59,308 nucleotides of DNA, from contig JAPPJY010000058.1 of NCBI GenBank assembly GCA_028874335.1, positions 1 to 59,308 on the forward strand, in the 5' to 3' direction. This stretch comes from Gemmatimonadota bacterium. Its GTDB lineage: Bacteria > Latescibacterota > UBA2968 > GCA-2709665. Of this stretch, positions 1 to 7,558 are shown one piece after another (positions within the stretch are counted from its first letter, which is position 1; each line of letters begins with the position of its first letter). The notes under the pieces were generated by a model. The model worked only from the letters and a program-made list of their open reading frames with translations. It had not been told where the DNA came from and did not search any database. The position numbers and the translations under genes were made by a program.

Positions 1-267
1 TTCGGCCACAATGGCTCGGCCTCGCCTGCAGAGCGACTTTATCAACGGACTGCTAGAGGAGCCAGATTCTCTGCGCCGCAACGTGTGTGGTCACCAAATA
101 TAGTGAACATTTGTATATTAATCAAGGCTGTATTTTGCACGAACTGCAGGAAGAAAAACCAGGGCGGGCATTCGGATCGAAAATATAATATATCCGCAGT
201 CCAGCGGGAAGTCAAGCCCTGCCCGTTCGAAAAAGACCATCCCGCGGCGCCTTGGCACACCGGCGGG
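1..267. other. No convincing gene at the left edge
   Basis: I see no complete gene here. One plus-strand frame stays open from the window edge to a TAG at 101-103, about 33 codons. It could be the tail of a gene outside the window, but the peptide matches nothing I recognise. From about 85 to 200 the composition becomes AT-richer, as in an intergenic spacer before the convergent thpR gene. Confidence 0.4.
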
Positions 268-837
268 TCAACCCCGTCCCGACGACCGGGAAAGCGGCGC
301 GTGGCCCAGCACGTTATACACAGCGCCTCCGGGGCGTAACTCGCTGCTGTACAGTGATATGCGGTCCACACTAAAGTGCGCGGACGGGACTGTTCCGGTC
401 AATTCGGAAGGCAACCGCACGGCCCTGCTTCTTGCGCGGGCAAGGGTCAGGTGCGGATGGAACCGCCGTTCCTCCTTATTGAACCCGATCCTGAACATGG
501 CGTCTTCAACGTCGGCCTGCAGCTTGCTCAGAATTGCCGTCTCCCCGCCCACCTCCAGCCAGACCACCCGCGCCCGATCCGGATTCGGCGCACCCACCCC
601 CGATGTACGCAACGCCATCGGCGGCGTCCGGCCGGCCACGGCCCGCATCGCCCTCAGAATGACCGGTACGGACGCAATTTTCACGTTTCCCAGAAACTTG
701 AGAGTGAGATGCACACCTTCGGGCCGCACCCATCTAAGCCGCGCGTCCAGGTCCGCAAGGAATCGTCTCGCGGCTTGATAGACAGGCACCAGTGTCGCGG
801 GAGGTTCGACGGCCACGAATGCGCGAAGCGTCGCCAT
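268..837 (-). CDS. thpR: RNA 2',3'-cyclic phosphodiesterase (LigT/ThpR, 2H family)
   Basis: This 189-residue protein belongs to the 2H phosphoesterase family, which opens 2',3'-cyclic phosphates to 2'-phosphates on tRNA-half type RNAs in the cytoplasm. Both catalytic HxTx motifs are visible: HLTL near residues 43-46 and HLTL near 129-132, about 85 residues apart as expected. The length is usual for the family. It is the last gene of a minus-strand run and starts six bases after the pgpA stop, so it is probably co-transcribed. The C-terminal 15 residues after the conserved 'ELRPGGAVY' stretch are slightly longer than common. The family call is firm; the physiological substrate is not known from sequence. 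Confidence 0.93.
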   Translation of the reverse strand: MATLRAFVAVEPPATLVPVYQAARRFLADLDARLRWVRPEGVHLTLKFLGNVKIASVPVILRAMRAVAGRTPPMALRTSGVGAPNPDRARVVWLEVGGETAILSKLQADVEDAMFRIGFNKEERRFHPHLTLARARSRAVRLPSELTGTVPSAHFSVDRISLYSSELRPGGAVYNVLGHAPLSRSSGRG

Positions 838-843
838 GACGTG

Positions 844-1305
844 TTACCCGCTCCACAGTGTCAGCCCGGCCCGTATCAGAAGATTCCCGTATACCCCCGC
901 GATCACATCGTCCATCACCACGCCCCATCCTCGCGGCAGCTTTTCCGACGCGCGCACCGGCGGCGGTTTCAGGATATCCAGTGCCCGGAAAATAAAAAAT
1001 CCGGCAACCCCCACCGCAGGTGACAGCGGCAGGAAGGCTACCGTGACGTAAAATCCGACAAACTCGTCAATAACGACCGGCCCGGGGTCGGGACCCCAGG
1101 CATCTTCTCCCGCGGAAGCGGCGTAAACCGCCACCCCGGAAACCAGGACCAGAAACAGGACCCACGGAAGCGCTCCGAAACCCGGCGTAAGGCAACTGGC
1201 CACCAGGTACGGAACCATTGCGGCTGCCGTGCCTGCCGTGCCCGGCGCAACCGGTACGTATCCGGAGAAAAAGCCGGTGGCAAGCAGCCGGGTCCACGGA
1301 CTCAA
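844..1305 (-). CDS. pgpA: Phosphatidylglycerophosphatase A
   Basis: This 153-residue integral membrane phosphatase dephosphorylates phosphatidylglycerol phosphate to phosphatidylglycerol. Visible PgpA signatures are PGTAGT (about 21-26), an acidic DE pair at 80-81, FRALDILKP (106-114) and MDDVIAG (131-137), with hydrophobic segments between them. The start is TTG, supported by a GGAGG ribosome site eight bases upstream. It lies 23 bases downstream of pgsA, which makes its substrate, so the two consecutive steps of phosphatidylglycerol synthesis are adjacent in one operon. Confidence 0.93.
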   Translation of the reverse strand: MSPWTRLLATGFFSGYVPVAPGTAGTAAAMVPYLVASCLTPGFGALPWVLFLVLVSGVAVYAASAGEDAWGPDPGPVVIDEFVGFYVTVAFLPLSPAVGVAGFFIFRALDILKPPPVRASEKLPRGWGVVMDDVIAGVYGNLLIRAGLTLWSG

Positions 1306-1328
1306 GTCAGCGGCCTCCGATCCCCTGC

Positions 1329-1979
1329 TCAGGCCGGGTCACGGCCATGCTCCACCAGGTAGAGGACGCCCGATACGACCGCCAGCAGAGTTACCGCCGC
1401 TACCAGGACGTTCAGCACCATCTGCGAACCCGAATCCACCAGCACCAGGGGCTGAGAAGTCAGCTCAGCGGTGATCACACGCACGTTGATGAACACAAGG
1501 ATGCCGAACGCCAGCACGAGCTGCAGCATGGTCTTCCATTTCGCCAGTCTTGACGTGACGACCGGACGTCCCTTGCGGATCGCGTATACGCGCAGGCTGG
1601 TAATCACGGCATCCCGGATCAGCATGGCGCCCACCAGCCACGCTTCCACCATCCCCAGGAGTACGAAGGAGACGAGGGCGGAGGAAACCAGCAGCTTGTC
1701 GGCAAGCGGATCCATGAATCGTCCGAGGCTGGTTACGGTTTTGTCGCGGCGCGCGAACCAGCCGTCGAAGAAATCGGTCAGCGAGGCCACGGTGAAAACC
1801 AGCAGTGCCAGGATCTTGTTGAATCCGCTGTCCGAAAAAATCAGCGCCAGAAAGACAGGGGTGAGGACAATCCTCAGACCCGTCAGGAAATTGGGAAACG
1901 TGGCCATGCGGTCGGCAGGCTGCGGCTTGGGCAGCCGGATTCCCTGCGAACTGCCGCGGAGTGTGTCGGTACGGTTCAT
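1329..1979 (-). CDS. pgsA: CDP-diacylglycerol--glycerol-3-phosphate 3-phosphatidyltransferase
   Basis: Membrane enzyme that transfers the phosphatidyl group of CDP-diacylglycerol to glycerol-3-phosphate. The CDP-alcohol phosphotransferase motif is complete: D69, D72-G73, A76-R77, G86, D90 and D94 all fit the D-x2-DG-x2-AR-x8-G-x3-D-x3-D pattern. Several hydrophobic segments are present over 216 residues. The chosen ATG overlaps the recR stop in an ATGA, which supports coupled translation. An internal ATG at 1907 (Met-Ala-Thr-Phe-Pro-Asn) matches the usual N terminus better but has no obvious ribosome site, so the first 24 residues may be an extension. pgpA follows. Confidence 0.93.
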   Translation of the reverse strand: MNRTDTLRGSSQGIRLPKPQPADRMATFPNFLTGLRIVLTPVFLALIFSDSGFNKILALLVFTVASLTDFFDGWFARRDKTVTSLGRFMDPLADKLLVSSALVSFVLLGMVEAWLVGAMLIRDAVITSLRVYAIRKGRPVVTSRLAKWKTMLQLVLAFGILVFINVRVITAELTSQPLVLVDSGSQMVLNVLVAAVTLLAVVSGVLYLVEHGRDPA

Positions 1980-2569
1980 AGTTCTCTGCGTCCATCCAGC
2001 GCACGGGAAAGCGTAACCTGATCGGCGAGGGCGAGGTCGCTGCCGACGGGAAGGCCCCTGGCGATCTGCGTTACGGTCACGTCGTGTGTTCCCAGGACCT
2101 GCTTGAGGTATTGCGCTGTCGCGTCGCCCTCGACGGTGGGACCATTCGCCAGAATGACCTCCCGGATACCGCCGCCGTTCAGCCGCGCAACGAGTGGTAG
2201 AATGTTCAGTTCTTCCGGTCCGATACCGTCCAGGGGAGAGATGCGCCCGCCAAGAACGTGATACAGGCCGCGATAGGCCTGCATGCGTTCCATTGCCAGC
2301 AGGTCGCCGACAAAATCCACCACCATCACCTGAGACCCGTCACGCCGCTCATCCCCGCAGATGGGGCATGGGTCGCTCTCCGAAAGGTTGAAGCACGCGC
2401 CACACGTCCGGACACGGGTCTTCACCTCCACCAGCAGTTCGGCCAGTGCGCGCACGTCTTCGGTCTTCCAGGTCAAAACGTCAAGCGCGATTCGCCGCGC
2501 GGACTTTTCGCCGATGCCCGGCAGCCGCCCCAGCCCCGCCGCCAGCCGATCGATGGCATTGGAAGCCAT
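1976..2569 (-). CDS. recR: Recombination mediator protein RecR
   Basis: RecR works with RecF and RecO to load RecA on SSB-coated gapped DNA. The 197-residue product has an N-terminal helix-hairpin-helix (LPGIGEKSARR, about 17-27), a four-cysteine zinc motif (C56, C59, C68, C71) and a Toprim domain beginning near residue 79. I start it at the ATG at 2569 because GAGGAG lies seven bases upstream and the resulting Met-Ala-Ser-Asn N terminus fits the family; an upstream in-frame ATG at 2605 would add 12 unlike residues. The ybaB-recR pairing downstream of dnaX is a classic conserved arrangement. Confidence 0.95.
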   Translation of the reverse strand: MASNAIDRLAAGLGRLPGIGEKSARRIALDVLTWKTEDVRALAELLVEVKTRVRTCGACFNLSESDPCPICGDERRDGSQVMVVDFVGDLLAMERMQAYRGLYHVLGGRISPLDGIGPEELNILPLVARLNGGGIREVILANGPTVEGDATAQYLKQVLGTHDVTVTQIARGLPVGSDLALADQVTLSRALDGRREL

Positions 2570-2637
2570 CCTGACTCTCCTCGAAAGCGGATATCCCGAC
2601 CGCATTCCTGCATGGGAAATCGAGCGGCGGCCGGTAC

Positions 2638-2961
2638 CTACAGGCCCAGGTTGACGCCCGGCGGCAACATGCCCGACGTTGCCTTCTGCATCTCACGGTC
2701 GGCCATCTCCTGCGCCTTCTCCCTGGCCTGCTGAATGGCGGCCATGATCAGATCCTCCAGCATCTCCACGTCTTCGGGATCGACCACCTCCGGGTCGATG
2801 CGGACGCCCACAATATGCTGTTGTCCGTTCGCCCGCGCCACCACCATGCCGCCTCCGGACGATCCCTCAACCTCCTTCGACGCGAGTTCCTCCTGTACTT
2901 TCGCCAGTCTGGCCTGCAGCTTCTGGGCCTGCTTCATCATACCTGCCATGCCCTTCGCCAT
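2638..2961 (-). CDS. ybaB: YbaB/EbfC family nucleoid-associated protein
   Basis: A 107-residue DNA-binding protein of the YbaB/EbfC family, small dimers that coat DNA. Family features are an N-terminal coiled-coil helix rich in Lys, Gln and Ala, the central VEGSSGGGMVVARANG segment, and the 'DPEVVDPEDVEMLEDLI' stretch. The start has a GGGAG site six bases upstream. It lies 20 bases after dnaX and before recR, matching the dnaX-ybaB-recR operon found in many bacteria. Exact role in this organism is unknown; nucleoid organisation is the family assignment. Confidence 0.95.
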   Translation of the reverse strand: MAKGMAGMMKQAQKLQARLAKVQEELASKEVEGSSGGGMVVARANGQQHIVGVRIDPEVVDPEDVEMLEDLIMAAIQQAREKAQEMADREMQKATSGMLPPGVNLGL

Positions 2962-2981
2962 TGCGCTCTCCCGTGGTGGTG

Positions 2982-4679
2982 CTAACCTCCCACAACCTCT
3001 CCATCGAAGACTTCGATCGCCATCCGGACGCGTTCATCGGCCGGCTCGCCGTCGTCCTGCGTTGCGCCGCCGGCTTCGGCCTCGCCCAATTCACACCGGA
3101 CACGCAGGGAAACGCCAAGGACTTCGGCCGTCGCTTCCTCCATATACGCCTCGTTGCGCCTCACCTGCTCGGCGTGAAAGGTTTTGTCGGCCATGAAGAC
3201 CAGATCCAACACGCGATCCTTCAATGCCGCCGGTCTTCCCTCGGCCAGAAACGTCCCGAGGCTCATCTTTTGCATCCTTACATGCTCAATAAGGTCCGGC
3301 CACTTCTTCCGCACGTCATCGAACGTGAGGTTTTCCGACGGTGACGGTTCATTCTCGCCTGGCGGTGCGGTCGGCGGCCGCGCGGGGGGGGCGGCGACAG
3401 GCTGCTTCGCTTCATCAGCGAGGTCCGGCGATGACGTTCGACCCGCTGGACGTTGAGGGACCGCCTGCGCCGGTTCGCGGCTTGCGCCGGCGGGCGGGGC
3501 AGGTCCGGGTTTTCGCTCGGCAGATGTCCCGCCCTTACGCAGCAGGCCTTCAAGCCGGTCCAGACGCGCCATGACTTCCATGACGGACTCGGATGGCGCC
3601 ATCTTCACCAGCTTCAACACGGTCAGCTCCAGCCAGAACCGGGGGTTTGAAACCCGACCCAGCCTCGCCTCGAGATCGGAAACCGCCTGCAACATGCGCA
3701 GGAGGTCTTCCTCGCGAAATCGCGCGCCGGTCTCACGGTATCTTGCCTTGTCGGCCTCGGACAGATCGTCGCCTGCAAGGCCATCCGATACGCGCGCCAC
3801 CAGCAGATGCCGGACATGTTCCAGCAATCCCTGCGTGAACTCGCCGGCATCGCCGCCGCCATCCAGCACAAGACCCACCTTGTGCAGCGCCGTCGCCGTG
3901 TCTGAATCGAGCATGGCCTGCGTCAGTTCGAAGAACGTGTCCGACGGAATGACGCCCAGCAGATCCCGTACGGCGCCGGCGGAGACGGACCCGTCTGTAT
4001 ACGCGATGGACTGGTCCAACAGATTCTCGGCGTCGCGCAGCGCGCCGTCGGCTTTCCTCGCCAGAAGAAACAACGCCTCGTCTTCCGATTCGATCTCCTC
4101 CGCATCCAGGATCTTTCGAAGCTGCCCGACGATGGCCTCGGTGGATATCCGCCGGAAATTGTACCGCTGGCAGCGGGAAAGAATCGTCTCCGGCATCCGG
4201 TGCGGCTCCGTGGTGGCCAGGACGAACACCACGTGAGGCGGCGGCTCCTCGAGCGTCTTCAGGAGCGCATTGAAGGCCTCCGCGGTGAGCATGTGTACTT
4301 CATCTATGATGTAGACCTTGCGCTTGCCCCTGGTTGCGGCGAATCCGACTTCCTCCCGCAGCTGCCGGATTTCGTCGATGCCGCGATTCGACGCCCCGTC
4401 TATCTCCAGGACGTCCATGCTCTTATTGTCGGCAATCGCCGTGCAGAATCCGCAACTGCCGCAGGGCTCCGGCGTGGGACCGTTTTCGCAGTTGAACGCC
4501 TTCGCCAACAGCCGCGCCATCGTCGTCTTTCCCGTTCCGCGTGGGCCGCAGAACAGATACGCCTGGACGACGCGATCCGATCGGATGGCATTCTGCAACG
4601 TCTGAACGATATGCTCCTGCGCGACCACGTCCTGAAAAACGTCCGGCCGCCATTCGCGGGCGATTACACGATAGGCCAT
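2982..4679 (-). CDS. dnaX: DNA polymerase III subunit gamma/tau
   Basis: Clamp-loader ATPase of the replicative polymerase. Visible elements in the 565-residue product: Walker A GPRGTGKT at 45-52, a four-cysteine zinc module (C64, C73, C76, C79), Walker B IIDEVH at about 125-130, and the SRC arginine-finger motif at 168-170. A Pro/Ala-rich linker lies around residues 390-450, followed by a short C-terminal tau-like region. I place the start at the ATG at 4679 (Met-Ala-Tyr-Arg) because the family begins there; an in-frame ATG at 4712 adds 11 residues. The SRP RNA lies just upstream on the same strand. No frameshift slippery A-run was obvious. Confidence 0.95.
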   Translation of the reverse strand: MAYRVIAREWRPDVFQDVVAQEHIVQTLQNAIRSDRVVQAYLFCGPRGTGKTTMARLLAKAFNCENGPTPEPCGSCGFCTAIADNKSMDVLEIDGASNRGIDEIRQLREEVGFAATRGKRKVYIIDEVHMLTAEAFNALLKTLEEPPPHVVFVLATTEPHRMPETILSRCQRYNFRRISTEAIVGQLRKILDAEEIESEDEALFLLARKADGALRDAENLLDQSIAYTDGSVSAGAVRDLLGVIPSDTFFELTQAMLDSDTATALHKVGLVLDGGGDAGEFTQGLLEHVRHLLVARVSDGLAGDDLSEADKARYRETGARFREEDLLRMLQAVSDLEARLGRVSNPRFWLELTVLKLVKMAPSESVMEVMARLDRLEGLLRKGGTSAERKPGPAPPAGASREPAQAVPQRPAGRTSSPDLADEAKQPVAAPPARPPTAPPGENEPSPSENLTFDDVRKKWPDLIEHVRMQKMSLGTFLAEGRPAALKDRVLDLVFMADKTFHAEQVRRNEAYMEEATAEVLGVSLRVRCELGEAEAGGATQDDGEPADERVRMAIEVFDGEVVGG

Positions 4680-4808
4680 ACGGTGCAAGCCTCTCATCCG
4701 TCCATCGGGCACGCACGAACAGGAAGACGATTTCCGGAAGGTACGCTGAAAAGGCCGTGCACCCCGCTTCGGCTTTCAAGCCGGGGTTTTCGGAAAGCGC
4801 AAGCTCCC

Positions 4809-4905
4809 GCCAGGGGGCCCCGCGGCACACGGGCCGGGTTACCTACCGCTGCTACCTTCCGGTCCTGACGGGGTTCGGCAATCGTCCGTTGCGCAGGACC
4901 TGGCG
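4809..4905 (-). ncRNA. ffs: Signal recognition particle RNA, small bacterial type (4.5S)
   Basis: Read on the minus strand, the region contains the conserved SRP domain IV: GTCAGGACCGGAAGGTAGCAGC, with the GGAA tetraloop and the asymmetric internal loop with AGCAG. The ends pair (CGCCAGG with CCTGGCG), giving a closed 97-nucleotide hairpin with no Alu domain. It lies 130 bases upstream of dnaX on the same strand, a common bacterial arrangement. The RNA binds Ffh for co-translational membrane targeting. Ends are set by base pairing and may differ by a few bases. Confidence 0.93.
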
Positions 4906-5030
4906 ATCGACACCGCGTACTGTCCGAATCACGTCCCGGAATGAAGAGCCTCAGACGAGGAATTCAACCCCGCTATAGCGGATTGCGGGCTACAGGGCGC
5001 CGCTACTTCCCCGTCTAGCACGACCTGATA

Positions 5031-5195
5031 AGAAGCTGTGTTAAAATTACCAGTGAGTTCCCGAGCGCGAGCGAAAAAGTGTCGGTCAAGGCGGGAAAAC
5101 CCGCCCATATTAGTCTATACGGGTGGGTTTGACCAACGCCGACCGGCGCTTTTGCAGCCGCGCGAAGACCGCTGGGGATTTTTAATACAGCTTCT
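5031..5195. mobile_element. MITE-like element with 18-bp terminal inverted repeats
   Basis: Bases 5031-5048 (AGAAGCTGTGTTAAAATT) and 5178-5195 are inverted repeats matching at 16 of 18 positions. The 165-bp interior carries further inverted pieces (GGTCAA at about 5085 against TTGACC at about 5129; GCGGG against CCCGC) and no coding frame. Non-coding, AT-edged and hairpin-rich, it resembles a miniature inverted-repeat transposable element. It sits in the otherwise empty 4906-5235 gap between the SRP RNA and tRNA-Ala. No clear target duplication is visible and no transposase is nearby, so mobility is inferred. Confidence 0.5.
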
Positions 5196-5199
5196 AAAT

Positions 5200-5229
5200 C
5201 AGCCGTCCGCCGCAGAGGGCCGACGGCTG
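5200..5229 (-). terminator. Hairpin downstream of tRNA-Ala
   Basis: An 8-bp perfect stem, CAGCCGTC (5200-5207) against GACGGCTG (5222-5229), lies seven bases past the tRNA-Ala 3' end on the minus strand. The following bases are only modestly U-rich (ATTTAG), so it may be a weak terminator or a processing signal. Confidence 0.45.
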
Positions 5230-5235
5230 TGTTTC

Positions 5236-5311
5236 TGGTGGAGCTGATGGGATTCGAACCCACGACCTCCAGAGTGCGATTCTGGCGCTCTCCCAACTGA
5301 GCTACAGCCCC
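5236..5311 (-). tRNA. tRNA-Ala(CGC)
   Basis: A 76-nucleotide cloverleaf on the minus strand. The acceptor stem GGGGCTG/CAGCTCC contains the G3:U70 pair that identifies tRNA-Ala. The anticodon arm is CCAGA-ATCGCAC-TCTGG, giving anticodon CGC, which reads GCG. The T arm carries GTTCGAAT and the CCA end is encoded. The gene lies between the MITE-like element and the cyclophilin-like gene. Confidence 0.95.
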
Positions 5312-5363
5312 ACAAAACGCCGATTGCGCGAGAGGCAAGGAGCAGGACGAGGGCATCCGCTCT

Positions 5364-5741
5364 TCATGCATCGCTTTTTTCAATTGATATCCCGTCTGCC
5401 CGTGAGGCCGTTTTCAGCGCCTCCACGCCCGATCGCACCCGTCCGACGGGGTTTACGGGACTGGCCGGCCGGATCTCGTCTCCCTGGCTGGCTGGAGTTG
5501 GCCCCCAGAAGATGCAGAACGCCTTACCGGGCGGCCAGTAGGCGAGATCTCCCGCTTCCACGGTTTCCTGAGGGTCTTCCGGGTGGGCCGTGACGGGAAT
5601 CTGAAAGTAGATCTCGTCGCCCCAGGTGTTGAATCCGCTCCGGATGGGCAACTCGGCCAGGATTCTGGACGCGGTTTCGGAATCGTTCAGCTCAGCGTCC
5701 AGTTGAATCTCTCCCAGGGTTATCCTGATGGAATGCGGCAT
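5364..5741 (-). CDS. Cyclophilin-like fold protein (TM1367/DUF369 type)
   Basis: A 125-residue soluble protein. The first 90 residues match my memory of the small beta-barrel cyclophilin-like family: an N-terminal strand 'IRITLGEIQLDAEL', 'WGDEIYFQIPV', then the signature 'DLAYWPPGKAFCIFWGPTPAS'. No known catalytic function exists for this family; peptidyl-prolyl isomerase activity should not be assumed. It stands alone between tRNA-Ala and tRNA-Ser on the same strand. The C-terminal 20 residues are rich in Ser, Ala and charged residues and probably form a tail. Confidence 0.75.
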   Translation of the reverse strand: MPHSIRITLGEIQLDAELNDSETASRILAELPIRSGFNTWGDEIYFQIPVTAHPEDPQETVEAGDLAYWPPGKAFCIFWGPTPASQGDEIRPASPVNPVGRVRSGVEALKTASRADGISIEKSDA

Positions 5742-5818
5742 AGGAACTTTTCCGGACCCGAGAAGCGAATCTTCGTTGCGTGACAGCAGACCGGCCGGAC
5801 CGGGACGAGAAAGGTTTC

Positions 5819-5911
<93 letters not shown>

Positions 5912-6195
5912 ACAAAATCGGTTCGAGACTCAAAAATAGCGGCGGATGGCCGGCATTCGTCTCACTGTCTCCACGACCACAACACGCCGCTTTCTCACAA
6001 TATTAAGATACAATATTCACCCGATATCCGCAACTTTTTCCAGGGCGAAATCAGATTCTCCCCGCCAGTCTCAAAATGGACAAAGAATGATGTTTTATGT
6101 CGACCCTCCGCAGTTGACCCGATCCACCGCTTTTACTAGATTCCTTGATTCAGTCGGTGTCGGAGTGGTTGACGTCAGGAATGGAGAGGCAGATC

Positions 6196-6894
6196 ATGTC
6201 GGAGAACCGCACCATCTGTTGGAACGGACTCACGCAGACCCGGTTCTGCGACAACGACGAAGCCATCGACCGGCACGCTCTGGCCGACGCGGCCAGGGAT
6301 GCTGAATGGAGGCGCGTCATAGAGCTTCTTCACAAATACAGGGATTGGCGGCACCCAACCCGGCCCGGTGATTGGGTCAACGCCACCCGGCCCGACGGTC
6401 CGTCCTGGTATGCCCCTCTGCATCATGCCGCGTGGCACGGCGTGACTGTCGAGGTTGCCGGGCGGTTGATCGGTCTGGGCGCCTGGCGGACGCTAAGGAA
6501 TGCTCGGGGAGAGAGACCTGTGGACGTGGCCGAAAGGCGAGGGCATCGGCACCTGCTCCCGACTCTGACTCCCGTATTCAGGCACCATGTCCCACGAGAG
6601 TCAATTGTCAGACTTCAAGCGCACTTTCACGCCGTCATCCGCGGTCGCGCCGAACGCCTGGTGGTCGAACAGGAACTGCGATTACCGGAACTGGAGCCAC
6701 TGCTGGAGTTGGAATCGCCTGAAATGTGGTTTCCCGTACCGGGCATGGCAGGAGGGTTCTCCTACCGGTTGGACAAGGATGGAATTCATCCCAAGCTCGT
6801 CTCCGAGAGCTGGTGCAGAATGGTGGGCAGTTCGGGAGAACGCCACGAGATTACGTCGCGTGGAAGCCGACTTGTCGACGAGGGGTTTGTATAG
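6196..6894 (+). CDS. Ankyrin-repeat domain protein
   Basis: The 232-residue product contains at least one clear ankyrin unit, 'YAPLHHAAWHGVTVEVAGRLIGLGA' near the middle of the N-terminal half, followed by a second partial unit with 'GERPVDVAERRGHRHLL'. The C-terminal half ('FRHHVPRESIVRLQAHFH...') recalls a family in which two degenerate ankyrin units precede a small conserved domain of unknown role. I start it at the ATG at 6196 because GGAGAGG lies six bases upstream; two upstream in-frame ATGs (6145, 6181) lack good sites. No signal peptide. It lies between the two tRNA-Ser genes; function unknown. Confidence 0.7.
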   Translation: MSENRTICWNGLTQTRFCDNDEAIDRHALADAARDAEWRRVIELLHKYRDWRHPTRPGDWVNATRPDGPSWYAPLHHAAWHGVTVEVAGRLIGLGAWRTLRNARGERPVDVAERRGHRHLLPTLTPVFRHHVPRESIVRLQAHFHAVIRGRAERLVVEQELRLPELEPLLELESPEMWFPVPGMAGGFSYRLDKDGIHPKLVSESWCRMVGSSGERHEITSRGSRLVDEGFV

Positions 6895-7092
6895 GCGGTT
6901 CAACAAATAGCATCGTTACCATCTACCCCATTTCAAACGAAACCGATACCGTTGGACGACTCGAATTCGTCTGTTCAGTCTCAAGGCCCGATACCCAAGA
7001 GACACAATGCGTGCTTCGAAGAGTTACGACTTGACCAATGATCGCTGAGATTCGATGTAAGTGCAATACATCGAGCCGGGTGGAAGAAGGGT

Positions 7093-7300
7093 TCAGATTT
7101 CAGCGAAGTAGGACTCGTTTACCTCTACATCCATTACGATTCGCTTCTTTGCCTCTACACCGACTTCATATTTGACTATCAGGTCACACAATTCGTCGCA
7201 GTCGATCAGGTCGATCGGTGGTGCGCCGACCCTGGTCGCTTCCTTACGCGCTGCGGACGTGAACGTCCCGGTGGTAATAATCACTCCATTTCTTCGTCGT
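7093..7300 (-). pseudogene. C-terminal remnant of an Mrr-type restriction endonuclease
   Basis: The frame ending at 7093 reads 'GVIITTGTFTSAARKEATR...PPIDLIDCDELCDLI', which matches the extreme C terminus of Mrr-type nucleases (the strand and helix after the catalytic core). The frame is closed by a stop just upstream, near 7300, so the N-terminal winged helix and the catalytic D...QxK core are absent. About 65 codons remain. It follows another decayed gene and the DUF1016 gene on the same strand. I read this as a leftover of a restriction locus. Confidence 0.6.
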
Positions 7301-7538
7301 ATTTAGGGCTTGCTCAAGGCAGATGAAGATGCCATCGATCTCTTTGAGTTTGGCGATTGTCTGTTCCTTCAGATCGTAGTCAAGGCCGCCTGTCGCCTAT
7401 TTCTGAGAGTCCCACGCTTGGAAGACTTCGTTCTCTGTGAAGGAGTTACTCTTGGAGTCGGCCCTCACAAACCAACGGTATTCAATGCACTCGGGGTTGT
7501 TCCAGACGTTCCTGGTTCACATCAGGCGTGGTCAGCAT
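7244..7538 (-). pseudogene. Decayed gene of unknown family (frameshift plus in-frame stop)
   Basis: From an ATG at 7538, 21 bases after the DUF1016 stop, the minus strand encodes 'MLTTPDVNQE'. After an apparent frameshift it continues as 'RNVWNNPECIEYRWFVRADS...ENEVFQAWDSQK', an in-frame TAG, then 'GGLDYDLKEQTIAKLKEIDGIF...' and a final 'DYYHRDVHV'. Each piece looks like genuine protein (acidic/aromatic balance, amphipathic helix), so I read one gene damaged by one frameshift and one stop. I do not recognise the family with certainty. Its tail overlaps the Mrr remnant in another frame. Confidence 0.45.
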
Positions 7539-7558
7539 TCAATCCAATTTGGCCTAAT

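Noticed and set aside
5015..5383. Minus-strand frame covering tRNA-Ala
   Set aside because: The central peptide is the well-known spurious translation of a tRNA gene; the tRNA cloverleaf is complete.
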